Source: Stercorarius parasiticus (lineage: Eukaryota; Chordata; Aves; Charadriiformes; Stercorariidae). From it: a stretch of DNA of 64,000 nt. Shown piece by piece: positions 1 to 12,598 of the stretch. Position 1 is the first letter of the stretch, and the number at the start of each line of letters is the position of its first letter. Below the pieces are notes generated by a model, which saw only the letters and a program-made list of their open reading frames with translations, did no database searches and was not told where the DNA came from. The stretch spans positions 1,253,309 through 1,317,308 of the forward strand of contig VWZL01000430.1 in the NCBI GenBank assembly GCA_013396915.1. The letters are read 5' to 3'. The position numbers and the translations under genes are program-made.

Positions 1-831
1 GAAGATGTTAATTTGAGTCAACAACCCTCATAAAGGAAACTCTGTAGAGTTTTTGACATGTCGGCAAAGAATTTCTGCCAAGACTTTGCCTAAAATGAAC
101 ATAAAAGACCTTGAACATTGGGTGTTTCTTCACCTTTTCCTTGGCACTTCAAAGGAGTTGTAATGGCAGAAAGCTTGGTTCTGGGAACAGAAGTGATGAT
201 CCTTGGTTTCCATTTCCAGAGATTCAATGTCAGAATGCTGCCTGAAAACATTTGGGTTTGTTGTTTTTTTTTCATCAAAGGCAAAACTTGTGGTTTAATG
301 TAATGAAAAATTATGTCTTTGTTCACTCATTTTGAGTGCTCTTCCTACATGATGGAAGCTTCACCACAAGTATTGGTAAAGCTAAATCACCATCCACATC
401 AAACCAACAATGAGGTTTTGGCAGCTCTGGTTTCTTCTCATAGGGCAGCCTCTTGCCCATGGACATGTTGAACTATTGCTCAGAACTGGATTTACATCCA
501 TCAGAGATTGTTTACAGACTGAACAGCAGTGATGACATCCTTGAAATTTCCATACATTCCCAGTAGCATTCATCATCTACCGACAATCTGAAATAATTGA
601 GTTGTCAAGTCATTGGGAAATGTCCTTTGCTGGCTAATCATAGATAGGGTTAAGACGTTGCCATGCTAGTTGCCAAGTTCTCATTCCTTTCTTACATGCA
701 TGCATAAAAATGCAGGTGTATTTACCTGTCGGGGCTGAGGGAAGGCTTGGGAGCATCGTCACCCAGTGTATCAATAACACCCCATCCAGCTACCTGCCTG
801 ATAGTTTCAAGACACAAATCTCATATTTGAG
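1..831. other. Unique non-coding sequence
   Basis: AT-leaning single-copy DNA with short homopolymer runs. Only short open frames of chance length are present on both strands, and none resembles a known protein. No repeat family or RNA gene was recognised. Confidence 0.5.
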
Positions 832-990
832 ATCATAGAATCATAGAATGGTTAGAGTTGGAAGGGACTTTAAAGATCACCTAGTTCCAACCCCCCTGCC
901 CTGGGCAGGGACACCTCCCACCAGACCAGGTTGCTCAAAGCTCCATCCAGCCTGGCCTTGAACACCTCCAGGGATGGGACATTCTCGTAG
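832..990 (-). repeat. CR1 LINE, 5'-truncated 3' end
   Basis: Reading the minus strand, the copy ends in two ATTCTATG-type units preceded by the CR1 tail (AAAGTCCCTTCCAAC). On the plus strand it starts with the reverse complement of these units and runs through the CCTGCCCTGGGCAGGGACAC block and the 'cctccagggatggga' block, then homology stops near 990. About 160 bp remain of an element that is about 4.5 kb when complete. It belongs to the locally commonest subfamily (also at 12599, 26181, 27548, 42370, 53439 and 55851). Non-coding relic, incapable of movement. Confidence 0.93.
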
Positions 991-3900
991 TCTTCAAAGC
1001 ACCTGCAAATATTAAAGTTCAATCAGATTTGGAATCCAACCCTTAATTCACAACATCCATGCCTGGCTGGGACACTTCGTGTAGGGACTTTCTGGCCCTG
1101 AGGACAGAGAGTTACCAGTTGAGCATCCGTGTGTCTGCAGCTTCTTCTTTGTAACTGGAATAAAATCAAACCCTATTGTCTTTAAAAAATAATATAGGGA
1201 TTAGCTTTCTGGACTCTCATTTTCCTAAGAATGAGAACAGCTGAATTTTGAAAATTTCTTGCATCCTCAGCTTTGCCATATTAAATTCAGTCATCCTCAC
1301 TCATGGTTTAAAAATATCACTAAGGAACTGCAGGAAAACTGCAGAGGAGTTAGAGAGCCAAATTCTCTTAGAGGTACTTTCTCCCAAGTGACAAAACCGC
1401 CTTGTGTCTGGCTCATTTCTGAGTCAATCCATCCCATAACCATCACTCTGGATGGTTTTCAGAGCTAAATAGAAGATAATAATGTCAGCAGATAAATTAA
1501 GAGGTGCAGTAAGGGAGGAATTTTTAGGAGATTGAGAAAGGCAAAATGGCGATTCAGAGGGAAAGTCACAGAGAAGCTGACCCATGAAGCAATGGTTGTG
1601 CATGAGAAAGATCCCAAAACAGAGCAAAGACGTAGGAGCTACAGAGACGTGAGAAAGAGGAAGGGGAACAGGATGGACAAAGTCCTGCATCTGTGCAGCG
1701 ACAAGTCCAACAAAGCGGGCATTTCTCATGACAAGGAAAGCAATGGACACACCATTAGCATATGCAATCTATGAGTTACAGTCCAGGTTCCAATGCCAGG
1801 TGCTCCCAAGTGACCACCCAACGTAGATGTTCTGCTTTCTTTTTTTTCACTCTGTTATTACCTGCTACTGATGGGCCTGGATCTGAGGAAAATTTCCCAC
1901 ATCATCCAAAATCCCAAAGAAAGGAGACAGAGCTGTGTGGGTTGGTTGCACTGACAGGACGCACAACCAAGGGCAGTACAAGAGGACCTGATGTTTGACT
2001 GGGAATCTGGGCATTGCGAGAAACTTCACTGTCCCCAGGCATAGGGCAAAGTAGGAAATGAAAGACATGGAGCTGGCAAAATTAGAAAAGCAAACTTTAC
2101 CTGTGTCACGGTCTCTCTGATGAGTTGTACAGCGTTTAAGGATTTATTGGTTTTCCCCTTCCCTGTCATTCACAGTCTGTGGGCTGGACAGCCACCTCAT
2201 AAGACCACATTGTTGCAAGCAATATAAGAAACAAATAAATACAAAGCCATAATTCACATTAACATGGACAATTACTGTTCTAATTTTATCCCTGTGTCCC
2301 TAGGCCAGCAAGGGGACAGGACATCTGTTTTTCAATGTACTAATCAGGCCAGGCTGTAAAGTTTGGGTGTCCCAGAACAAAGAGAGACAATGTAGCAACT
2401 GGAAAGTAATTTAAAAATTTGCTTAAAATTTTTGCTTAAAAAAAATCCACTTATTTAAGAGCTTTGCAAAATTCAACCAAAACAGCTTTTAGCAAATACA
2501 AATCAGGAATAGACCTCAAGCAATCATCGGCTCAGCTCTTAGTTTAGGGAAGGTAAACAGAAAAAATTACATCATTCTCTCTTTTAGAAGAGAAATCATT
2601 CCTCCCATTGGACAAACCTCTGTTGCAAATCCAGAGATACAAAAAATCAGAGTTTTGGTGGGCTGCAGCCCCCATTACATTCACAAGTGCGTAAGTGCTA
2701 GTCCACCGGAGCTGTTCTCCTTTACACTAGCACAAACCCTGGCTTCACATAAGGAAAGCCCTTCTTCTCCTGCCAGCTTATTGGTTTGGGTCCAGGTCTT
2801 GGGGAACAAGCCTGGCACCTTCCCTTAGTCCTCATGTGAAAAAACAGTGTGTTGCTCTGCTCCTACAACAGCCGTGCACACAGGTACGTGGAGCTTGCCT
2901 CCAGAAACACAGGGAACATGCTTGTGCAGAGCTCTGTTCCTGAAGTGGGTGTCCAAAGCCTTTCCAAGAGGACTGCCAAAGCACATTTTCTTTTCCCAAG
3001 TTAGATGCTGAGTATGCAGCAATGCATCTTGGATAAATGTGTCAGCATCACACCAGCCAAGGGATTGCCCTCCTGGGACTGCGCACAACAGGGCAAGATT
3101 CATTAATTCTCTACCAGAGTTGCACCATGATATGCATGAGGCTACAGAGGAGATCCAACATGTACAGAGCTCCTGACTCTGCTTTCTTCCCTGGAAATCA
3201 CAGTGACTGAGAAAAAGCAAATGGGAAGTCCTTCCACCCCTCTACACTCAATGGAAAAGGCACTTGAGTTTAGAGATAACAAGAAGGGTCTTTTGAAGTC
3301 ACAGCAAGTTTCTAATTGTAATCTGGGAAATGGAATTCCCAAAAGATAAAATCATTTCCCAAAAGATAAACAAGACACTAAGCTCTGGAATTGTCCTCCA
3401 CTAACCCTTTTAGGCTCCTTCCAAGGGCACATGCTTTCATTTGATGTCTTTGCACTGTTATTCCCCTGCCCTTGTTCCTCTCCATTCCTTTTCTATTGGA
3501 TTGATTTGCCTGTTTTTTCTGAAAATGGGATGCACGGGCATTATGCAGAAGTTTATTACTTCTTAAATTGCCCTGTCCTGCCTGCCTGGCTCACTCTAAA
3601 CGCATCACATGCAAGTCCAGTGATGTTTGGCTTGTCTGGCTCTCAGGTTATCCCAGGATTGCCCCATGCCTACATCATGTTCAGCCCATACAGTCATGGC
3701 ACATACCAGTGCAGCAGAGCTTTACTTTGTCTAGCTCTGACAACCTTATCAGCCACGGTGTTCTGTGGATCATACAGATTAATAGTGTCATGGAAATGAG
3801 ATGGTTCCTCTTGTACAAAGAGACAAACATGGTGTAGACCTACAACAGGACATGGACTTAACACCCCCTGAGCAGCTCTGAGGACTCTGATGCTCCTCAC

Positions 3901-4965
3901 ATGGCCAAAGGCGCATCAGTCTCCCCAGCATCAGGATGGGGCTGAGGACTCTGCAGCGCTCTCAAATCCAGGTCTTCCAAGCAACTTCTAAGCAACTTCT
4001 CCAGAACAATGCACTATTTCCTTCCAGGAAAAGGTTTCTGGGACAACCCAGCAGCTGCATTTCTCCAAGGATGGATAGAGTTCAACTACATTCTTTTCTT
4101 TTTTTCTATGATTGCTGCAAACCTTGTTTACAACTGAGATTACTTGGAATTAACAGTCCTAGAAGAACAATGACTCAGACTGACCACCTTCTTCCAGGGC
4201 TTCTAATCTTTTGCTTTCTGCCTGGCATCTTTTGGCTTGAGTTTCATTGTGAAGTTTCAATATAAGCAGCTTCCAAAGCATAGGATACAAGTTGCCACCC
4301 AAAAAGGCGCAGCTACAACTACAGACAGGCATCCAGTAAATAACATTGTGGAGCCAGCAGCTTGCATTCTCGGGGCCAAAAGCAACCCTGGAGTAAAGGC
4401 CACTGAGACAAATAAAGCCCTGCTGCTCCCACTGAGGGTGGCTTTGGCCCCGTATGGCAGCAGATGTCAGAGATTTTTCTGATGCAGAGTGTCACGCGGG
4501 CACAGCAGATTCACATTACGGGGTCAAGCTAATACCAGTGCAGTTTCGCTTGGAGTTGACTCTCTGCCTGCTCCTGACTTTACACTGAAAGTCAAGCTCA
4601 AATAGACTTTGTCAGTCTGCTGGCAGGATCCCAGCAGCCCCAGGAATGGGCTCTGCAATAATTTAGAGGTTCAGCCTCCTCCTGCCTGACGGTGAAGCTC
4701 TGAACTTTCTGAGCCCTACCTTCTGATGGGGAATTTGTGGCAGAAGAAGATTCAGCAGCTTGCAGTGACCCTGGAAATAAGTTGTTTGGAGTTGAACCTG
4801 GAGCAACTCAGCCTCCCCGTGCCTCGAGCAAGACCTGCCCCAGAGGGGATCCAAATTAAAAGCCGTCACTCTGCTGAGCTTCAGCTGGGGGTCTCTTTGG
4901 AAGTTTTCCCCTGTGTTTTTTTCCTGTGGGGCTGGGATTTGTTCCTGCCATGTGGAGAGCAGATT
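991..4965. other. Unique non-coding sequence with small local duplications
   Basis: About 4 kb without a supportable gene. A 20-bp unit is duplicated in tandem at 3336-3375 (core TTCCCAAAAGATAAA), and an 11-bp unit (AAGCAACTTCT) is doubled near 3978-4000. Open frames up to about 130 codons occur, but they lack domains and overlap on opposite strands, as expected by chance. The stretch from about 2100 to 2750 contains several A/T runs and TTTATT/AATAAA hexamers but no provable LTR. Confidence 0.45.
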
Positions 4966-5140
4966 TCACAGAATCCCAGACTGGCAGGGGTTGGAAGGGC
5001 CCTCTGGAGATCACCCAGTCCAACGCCCTGCCAGAGCAGGGTCACCCAGAGCAGGTTGCACAGGAAAACGTCCAGGCAGGTTTGGAATATCTCCAGATGA
5101 GACTCCATACCTCTCTGGGCAGCCTGTGCCAATGCTGTTT
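4966..5140 (-). repeat. CR1 LINE, 3' end of the 'CCAGACTGGCAGGGG' subfamily
   Basis: The plus strand opens with TCACAGAATCCCAGACTGGC, the reverse complement of a CR1 tail with ATTCTGTG-type repeats, followed by the 'ttggaagggccctctggagatca' block. The homology continues through the 'agggtcacccagagcaggttgcacagg' block and fades after 'agcctgtgcc' near 5135. It is the same subfamily as the copies at 7598, 58118 and 63101. Short 5'-truncated relic. Confidence 0.92.
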
Positions 5141-7597
5141 CCATGCTTGAGCTCTTCTCATCCCCCCAAGACACACCTGTACCAGCGTATGGACCCATGG
5201 GGCAGGGAAGCCCCCAGGCCCCATCATCTCCACATTTTCCCCATCTAATACTCTGCCAAGGATCTCCCCTGCACACAGAGAACCATTGACACAGCCCCCT
5301 GCTCCCTGCCAAGGGCTCCACAGGCTTTCAACCATCAGAAGGGCTGTATGATGGGGATAACAGAGCTGAAAGGACAGTTCACATTGCTGAGACGTGGGGG
5401 TGCCCTCTCTGTAGCAGTGTCATTGAGAAAGCACAACTGAAAATATCCTCCGGGTCAAATTGCACCAGTGGAGGCACCCCCTTCCTCCCCACGGGACCTG
5501 GGAGATCTGGAAGCACTGCCGTGTCAAGAACCATGGTGTCACATGTCACCCAAAACACTCCGAGAACAGCCCCCGGTTCCACAGCAGCCGCCATTCCCCT
5601 GCCCAGGGCCACCCAGCCCTGCCCTCCGCTGCGTTCCGGACGCCTTTCCAGGAACTGCTCACTGCATCCCTCCTCGGAGGGTTTTGTGGTCTCAACTCAG
5701 GGAGGAACACGCAGCCACCCAGGCCACATAATTCCACAGCATTAAGGCAAATAATAATGAGACACCTTAGCAGAACTGCCTTTCCCAGGGCTGCTGAAGG
5801 GCTCCTGCACCTCTAGCTCTGGGAGGCAGCATCAGAGACACAGGCGAGGAAAGCGTGCTCTTGTCTCACGCACCTTGATTCGTATTTATTCCCTTCCCCT
5901 CCCTCCACAATGGGTGCGATGCTTCTGTGCACCTTAGAGAAGAAAAGCTCTCCATCACATTGAAATGCGGAGCTTCCTCATTAGAATTTAATTTGCACCG
6001 ATATAGAGGAAATTATCATGTCAGTGCAGAGAAAAGAAACAGTAATTCAGGAGAGAAGCTTTTTGATAAATTGTACCAAGCACTTTTATCACCGTAGGCT
6101 TAAATGAAGATTTGGCTCGGGGAGGTTGGTACATCACTTTATAATGACCCTCCATGGAAGGGACAGATGGCCTCCGTGACAGTGTGAGCCCTTCCTATGT
6201 TTTTCCGAGTAGCTGTAGAGGTTGTCATGGCAACCCCCATTACAACAAACCCCACAAATATGTTTTCAATTAATTCCTGAAAAATCTAAGAAGTGAGACA
6301 CCTTTCACAAGAGACAGTTATACCTGCGTTGGTATTTTCCTGGTGGTTATTGTTCTCCTGTCAGACACTCCACGTGCAGTGGATGGAAGCTGCCCGAGCT
6401 GAAACATGCCTCAGAAATGGGAAATTTGTCAGTTGGGAGTGATGTTAGCCCTCCTCCAGCCCTCCCAGTAAGGCTATGGAGGAAGCTGTTGGAGATACCC
6501 ATTACACAGTGCACAAGCACCCCGAAGAGGAAAGTCTCCATCCCCATCACTCCTCTACAAGGGATGGGGGCAGCACTTTCTTAGCAGAGGTGCCAAAACC
6601 CAGTGAGACTAAACACCAAACCAAGAAGGTATTTAGGCGCCTTGTTCCCATCTGAAAGCACTAGAGGTGCACGCTGAAACACCCTTTGGCTGCGAGTGGC
6701 ACAGAGCCACAGGGAAGGCCACCTCTACAGGCAGCTTGAACCTTGATTCATTCCCCAGGCTGTGAGAAAACACCTTCCCTAAGCAGGCCTGGGCTTTTCT
6801 GTTTTTCCCACCTTGCTTTCTGCAGTACCATGTACAGACCTGACTGTTTTGCTCAGTGCAACCACATTTTTTTTTTTTATTTCTAGTCACTTCCTTCTCT
6901 TTTTCAAATCATCTGCCGTCACTGAACATCTGAGTCCTCATTCGGAAAGACAGATGTTTAATAATTGCTCCATGTCTCCCCAGAGTGTTCCTCCCCTCAC
7001 ATTGCTCATATTGCCACATCTTTCTGGAGAAGGAATTTTTCTTGTTCTCTCCAAGCCTGCCTCGCAGAGACATCATGAATTACAGAACTCCCTCACTTTG
7101 ATGTCTCTGGTGCTTTGGGCTAAGTTTCTCCATTCCCCCATTGACATTGCACTGGGAAAGGATTGTCCTATTCAAGGCATGGGGATACGGAGATCTGGGA
7201 ATGGAACATAGAAGTCCTTGAAGAAATAATGCAATTACCAGCAAGAGGCCTCTCCCTCGGGTGAATCAGAGCACTTTGATGCTCATTGCTGATCACACCA
7301 GCCAGTTTTCCAGCTTCTGGCTCTGGATGCTCAACTGCCCGCATCCTGACTACATGTCGGGACAGGGCCAAGGCATGTCCCCCTCCCTCCGCACCCACAT
7401 TTCCATGGGCCAGCAGGAGCTGCATCTCACCTTGACCTCCAGCAAGCCTCGGGCAGCTTGGGTTATCCAGACCTGGGAAAGGGATGGTCCAGGTAGCCTG
7501 GGGATGCTCCATCCTGCCACCAAGAAGCAGGCTTAGGGCCATTGTTCCTGAAGAAGGATTCACAGCCCTGGGACAGGGCAGCAGTAGGACATCTGCT
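5141..7597. other. Unique non-coding sequence
   Basis: No gene or dispersed repeat was recognised. The part from 5450 to 5700 is GC-rich and yields overlapping open frames in several phases, a base-composition effect. From 5880 to 6330 it is AT-rich and holds the X-box-like palindrome annotated separately. A T-run lies near 6869-6878. Confidence 0.45.
6221..6234. promoter_or_regulatory. Candidate RFX (X-box) binding palindrome
   Basis: GTTGTCATGGCAAC matches the two-half-site RFX consensus GTTNCCATGGNAAC at 13 of 14 positions and is nearly self-complementary. RFX winged-helix factors bind such sites as dimers, notably in ciliary and neuronal promoters and enhancers. No transcription start or gene is visible beside it, so it would act as a distal element if functional. 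This is a motif match only; chance occurrence in vertebrate DNA is possible. Confidence 0.4.
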
Positions 7598-8099
7598 CAA
7601 GAAGGACAGGGAACTGCTGGAGAGGGGACAGCAAAGGGCTACCAAGATGATGGGGGGACTGCAACATCTCTCTTAAGAAGAAAGGCTGAGGGATTTGGGT
7701 ATTTTTAGTCTGGAAAGAAGATGACTGAGGGGGGATCTTATCAATACTTATAAATACTAAAGGGTGGGTGTCAGGAGGATGGGGCCAGGCTCTTTTCAGT
7801 GGTGCCCAGGGACAGGACAAGGGGCAATGGGCACAAACTTGACCATAAGAAGTTCCGTCTCAACATGAGGAGGAATTTCTTTCCTGTGAGGGTGGCAGAG
7901 CCCTGGCACAGGCTGCCCAGAGAGGTGGTGGAGTCTCCATCTCTGGAGACATTCCAAACCCTCCTGGACGCGTTCCTGTGCCACCTGCTCTGGGTGACCC
8001 TGCTCTGGCAGGGGGTTGGACAAGATGATCTCCAGAGGTCCCTTCCAACCCCTGCCAGTCTGGGATTCTGTGATTCTGTGATCCTGTGATTCTGTGATC
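7598..8099 (+). repeat. CR1 LINE, about 500-bp 3' portion
   Basis: The copy begins in the segment reading 'gaaggacagggaactgctgg', which in intact elements encodes the end of ORF2, and runs through the 3' untranslated part to four ATTCTGTG-like units at about 8063-8097. The interior blocks 'aggacaaggggcaatggg', 'gaggaggaatttctttcctg' and 'gagaggtggtggagtctcc' are typical. The reading frame is broken, so it encodes nothing functional. It is highly similar to the copy at 58118-58385 over their shared 3' 265 bp. Confidence 0.95.
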
Positions 8100-9120
8100 T
8101 AAAAGCCTGGAAGAAGTTCGGCATTGCTTATGCTAAACTACCTGAGCAGCATGAGCAATTGCTCAAAACACGGCTCAGGGAGGCTCTGGACATGTGGGTG
8201 GGTTTGTGGGCATGCTTGAAACTCAGCCCCGACTGAGACAAAGTGAACGGTGACAGGCTGAAGGAGGTAGAAGAGGAGGAGGTGGCAGGGTGAGGGTGGC
8301 ACAGCCTTTAACCAGTCCTTTGCAGCTGAATGGTTTTTGCTTTCAGAGATAGTAAGGCTCAAAGCCTTACCTGCTGCCACCTTCCAGCCATCATTTCAAA
8401 GCACTTTCCCCCATTATTCACTTTTCTTAATAACAATACATTAAAAAAATCCCGTACAGAAAAAAAATTGCTCGCCCTGTTCAGGCCTATTCATTCCCCA
8501 TGGTTTTGTCCCAGAATAAACACAGACATGTTCTGAAGCTTGTTGTGAAAGGAGATTAACTCTAAAATCTGCTTCCTGGCTTTGAAGGCTGCAGACCAGC
8601 ATGGCTTTTATTATTAACTAGTCATTAGACTGTGTGACATATAGAAGGAATAATTGCTTGGCGTGTTTGAGGGTTGAAGGATGTTAATTAAGAAGTAAAA
8701 TGTTTGTTTTTTCTTTCTCTCAACAAAGCAATCTGAGGGCTTGTGTTGTGCCGGCGTTTTCCTCCCGAGAGGCAGGTCTGAGCTCACTCTCCCAGGGGTT
8801 TGGGAATGTGAGTATCTGCAGCAGCTCCGCTCCCACCACCACGGTCACATCCCCAGGGTGAGCCGACATCCCCCGTGTGCTGATGTGACTCAGGGAGGAT
8901 GCTTCGGGAGCAGCCAGGACTTGTGGCTGGGTGAGCCCAGGGCCATGCGGGCAATCGTGGGCGGGCAGTGCTCGAGCAGAGCCGGCTCTCCCCTCCCTGG
9001 AGAAGTCTGAGTAGCTCCAGGTGGGCGTTGGGTGGGACCCACCTCACCCAGCATCGATGGCCAAGGTCCCGCTGGAGTCAGAGAAAGAAGGGCAGTGCTG
9101 AGGACCAGCTGCAAACACGG
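8100..9120. other. Unique non-coding sequence
   Basis: About 1 kb between two plus-strand CR1 copies. AT-rich from 8390 to 8730, GC-rich from 8740 to 9110. No gene, RNA or repeat was recognised. Confidence 0.45.
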
Positions 9121-9200
9121 GAAGGTCTCTAAGTTCCCTTCCAGCCCAAACCATTCTATGATTCTATGGTTCCTTCATTCTATTATTCTATGACTCTATG
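9121..9200 (+). repeat. CR1 LINE, 80-bp 3' tail
   Basis: The sequence 'aagttcccttccagcccaaaccattctatgattctatgg' gives the CR1 3' tail, followed by several degenerate ATTCTATG units that extend to about 9200. Almost the entire element is missing. The repeat array at the end is longer and more degenerate than in the other copies. Confidence 0.88.
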
Positions 9201-11451
9201 AAGCGGTTTTCATTTCTCTGCTCTCTGCCCTGCTGTGCTGGGCCCTTTCTTTACCGCTTGCATCTGGTTCTTCCAGCCATATTCATCACCTCCAATCCAT
9301 CTGGCTGATCTGATTTCTAGAGCCACAAAGAACATCACTGCTTTCATGGGCTGCTCTGGGTGGAAAGACAGCAGATCCCTGATGTTCGGGCAAAATTCTC
9401 AACTGCACAAATCAGTACAATTATTTCAGGAATACATTTAGTCCTTGTCGCCCAGTCCAGCTTTTGTTTGTAGGATGTATATAAGTGTCTACTCTGGCAT
9501 CTTGGAGGGCAAAGACTCTGCCATGAAGTGGGCAGGGAGAAGATCGGGCTGGGGAGCTCAGAAGACCAAGAAGAGTCCCAAGGCAGGTGTGACATGACGA
9601 TGGACACAAGCGGTGCAATGGTAGCCTATGATGCAGAGTAGCATCTTGCGGCGTGACTCACTCCCACCTCTGTGCCCATCACCCTGGGGGACTTTGGGCA
9701 CCAAGCTCAGCACACCAGTCCCCCTCCCTGGGCTGTTCCCCTAGCTGTGCTTCTTCCTGGAACTTTGCAACATCATGACCAGTTTTATGTTGCCTGTCAT
9801 TACTTATTTGCCTGCTCTCTACTCTGCCATCGTGCTGCCTCTCCTGGCATGCTTGGCTCTTCTTTTTGCAGCTCTCCAGGTTCAAGGTTTGGGGTCATCA
9901 ACTGTCAGAAAAGGAAAATGCAGAAGAGAGGGTTGGCCTTGTGGGAGCGTGGTGGCAGCAGCCGAGCCATGGGGAAGACAGAGAGCAATCAAGCAGCAGC
10001 ATTGTATCGGCAATGGCTCAGCTACATGCCAGCCCCATGGCATGGAGGGTTTCCAAGGGTGCTGCAAAGCACCGAGGTTGTTTGTTTGCAGGAAATAATA
10101 ATCGGAGGTATGGCTGCCCTGACAAGTACAAAAAGGTCCTGACAAGGCTCGCTTATACAATGTCGCCCTCTCCCTTGGGCACCATGCCAGCAGGGTAAGG
10201 AGAGATGCAGTGACCTTTCAGCAGTGACACATCGGGAGAGCTATGTGACTAAATTCAGCTCTGCCGCGCTCCTCCCTGCCGACATTACACGTGAGAAACG
10301 CCGTGGTTTGCACTTTCAGATTGCTTGGAAAATATGTCCTATCAAAGGGGACAGGAACATCACATTACGGCCTGCTGGGTAGGCCATCCCCTTGTGTCAC
10401 CTGCATGGGAAGATGCGCTGGTCAGGGAGATAGCCATGGTTTGGGAGACAGAGCAATTCAGCTCAACATCTCACTCACTGCTGTTTGTGGGCCACCTTGT
10501 GGTCCAGGCACTGGAGAAAATCCCTGTGCAATGTAGTCAGTGTTGCTGTGCTCGTGGAACCTGGGGTTGTTTTGGCATGAGGGGTCTCTCAGAAGGTGGT
10601 GACAGTGATGCCTCAGGTCTGTCCTTCTCAGTGTGTCCTCCCTCTCCCATCCTTGCTGTCCTGCTATCACTGGTCTCCAACCCTGTGACACCCACCAGTG
10701 CCTGGGCTGGGAAGTGGGGCAAGGAAGAAAACAGAACAGGGCCAAACAGGGCCAAACAGGGCAAAAAGGAGCAGGCGGGACCAGCACAGTGGTTCAGGGT
10801 ATGGCACAAGAGTAGCATCATGGATATCACTGCAGCACTCAGATCATCATTTTGGTGGTACACACACAGAGATGGTGCAAGTGTGGCACCAGTACCATAC
10901 ATCCATAGCACAGGTACAACCCATGGCTCTGATACCCTTCTGCAACGCAATGACCCCGGAGCTCCTCTGCTGCTTTATGAGCACAGTATGCTGACCTGAT
11001 TGCTGGGATGTTTATATTATGTCCAAGTTGGGAAACAAAGAGAGACGGAGGAAAAAAATGATAAGGGTTCCTGCAGCAAAGCTTGGTGGTTATGGCAGGA
11101 CAATGGGAAATCCTCTGGCTTACAGGCATGCCGCTTGGTGCCTCCCAGATGGGCTGCAGAACCAAAAATCCCCCCGGAGATCAAAGTGCTCTAGCTGGGT
11201 GAGAAGTGGCTGTTTCTCCCTTGAAGAGGAATGTAGGGGAAAGAAAAAACAGCAACTTCAGGGCAGTTGCTGCTTTGAAGTGGTTCCAGTTGGCACACCC
11301 AGAAACCCCCTCGTGTGCCTGAAGAAATTAGACCTTCATGAGAGTGGTGAGCTCCCAGGTAAGACTTGAATACCCATGGTTCGATACTTGTTCTTATACT
11401 GAGCCTTAGTCATACTGATAAGATTCAGCCAAGTTTTGGGGTAAGAAGCTA
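9201..11451. other. Unique non-coding sequence
   Basis: No gene is supported. An open frame of 224 codons at 10325-10999 on the plus strand has no recognisable domain and is overlapped by a 137-codon frame on the other strand, so I treat it as chance. A 10-bp tandem repeat sits at 10735-10766. Confidence 0.45.
10735..10766. repeat. Short tandem repeat, 10-bp unit
   Basis: The unit ACAGGGCCAA (phase arbitrary) is repeated about three times, the last copy shortened to ACAGGGCAAA. It is a simple minisatellite-like slippage product. Confidence 0.8.
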
Positions 11452-11790
11452 TCATAGAATCATAGAATTGCTTGGGTTGGAAGGGACCTTTCAGATCATC
11501 GAGTCCAGCCATCAACCTAACTCTGACAAAACCAGTACTAAACCATATCTCTAAGCACTATGTCTACCCGGCTTTTAAACACCTCCAGGGATGGTGCCTC
11601 AACCCCTTCCCTGGGCAGCCTGTTCCAATGCTTAATAACCCTTTCAGTGTAAAATTTTTTCCTAATATCCAGTCTAAACCTCCCCTGGCACAACTTGAGG
11701 CCATTTCCTCTTGTCCTATCGCCTGTTCCTTGGGAGAAGAGACCAACTTGCCCTCACTACATCCTCCTTTCAGGGAGTTGTAGAGAGTCT
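11452..11790 (-). repeat. CR1 LINE of a distinct subfamily, about 340 bp
   Basis: The plus strand begins with ATCATAGAATCATAGAATTG and continues 'ttgggttggaagggacctttcagatcatcgag'. The interior (ccatatctctaagcacta; aacacctccagggatgg; ctgggcagcctgttccaatg; cctaatatccagtctaaacctcccc) differs from the main local subfamily but fits avian CR1 of another lineage. Homology ends near 'gggagttgtagagag'. Truncated and non-coding. Confidence 0.92.
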
Positions 11791-12497
11791 GCTTCGTTCT
11801 CCGCTAAGAAGACTCAAGGAAAGATCAAACCTTGCAGGACCCTCTAAGAAAGTGCTGTTGATTTCCAGGATCCTCTGGATCTACCAGCGCTCTAGAAACC
11901 CTAGTGTCCCAAATATTGCACAAAAATGTAGCAACCTGCCCCTGTAAAGCTTTGTCGAGTCGGACAAAGCAGACACATGGGATGGAGGTGAAATGTCTTT
12001 GCAACACCACTCAACAAGTGGCAGACCTGCACTACGTTCTCCCAAAACCCAGGTCCTCAGGATCCACTTGCATGCAGAGAAGTCATGGCCTAGTGTCTGG
12101 GGAAAAAAATATAGCGTTTTCCCTACCTAGGGAATCCACTGGGAGAAATAAATGAAATATATCTGCTTCCTGAGTCATGTCTGTCTCTGGATTTTGTATT
12201 TCAGCACAACTTAGGGCTGCATTAATATAGCACTTCTCTTTTACAGCACAAAAAACGCGTGGGTGCTGGGTCAGGCTGTGCCCTGGACAACAATCACCTA
12301 TCTGGCAGCAGTGCAGGCACATGGTCTGGTTGCTCACAAGCCACATCGGGGGCTAGCACTGGCAAAATGAAATGCCAGCAGTGTTTTTCAAAGCAAACTT
12401 GTTGGATGACACTTTGCAGCTTGTAAAACTCTTTGGATGATGTGACAGCTCAAACTCTACATCTGCTCTGCTCCCCTACAGCTTGTGGATGATGATT
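11791..12497. other. Unique non-coding sequence
   Basis: About 700 bp between a CR1 and a palindromic array. No gene or repeat was recognised. Confidence 0.45.
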
Positions 12498-12592
12498 AGT
12501 ACTTATATAGGGTTTATATAAGTACTTATACAAGTACTTATAAGTATATAAGTACTTATATTACTTATATAGGGTTTATATAAGTACTTTTA
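12498..12592. repeat. Palindromic AT-rich tandem array
   Basis: Three overlapping inverted repeats are built on AGTACTTATA. The first, 12498-12526, pairs AGTACTTATATA with TATATAAGTACT across a GGGTT loop. The last, 12561-12592, contains the same 27 bases again (12563-12589). A middle palindrome at about 12532-12557 pairs AAGTACTTATA with TATAAGTACTT. The array could extrude as cruciforms. It ends 6 bp before the 5' break of the following CR1. Confidence 0.85.
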
Positions 12593-12598
12593 ACCCCT

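Noticed and set aside
2105..2760. Possible LTR starting TGTCACGG with reversed polyadenylation-like signals
   Set aside because: No matching CA end with a target duplication could be found, and no block matches an LTR I recognise.
10325..10999. 224-codon plus-strand open frame
   Set aside because: It includes the translation of a 10-bp tandem repeat, has no domain, and is overlapped by other frames on both strands.
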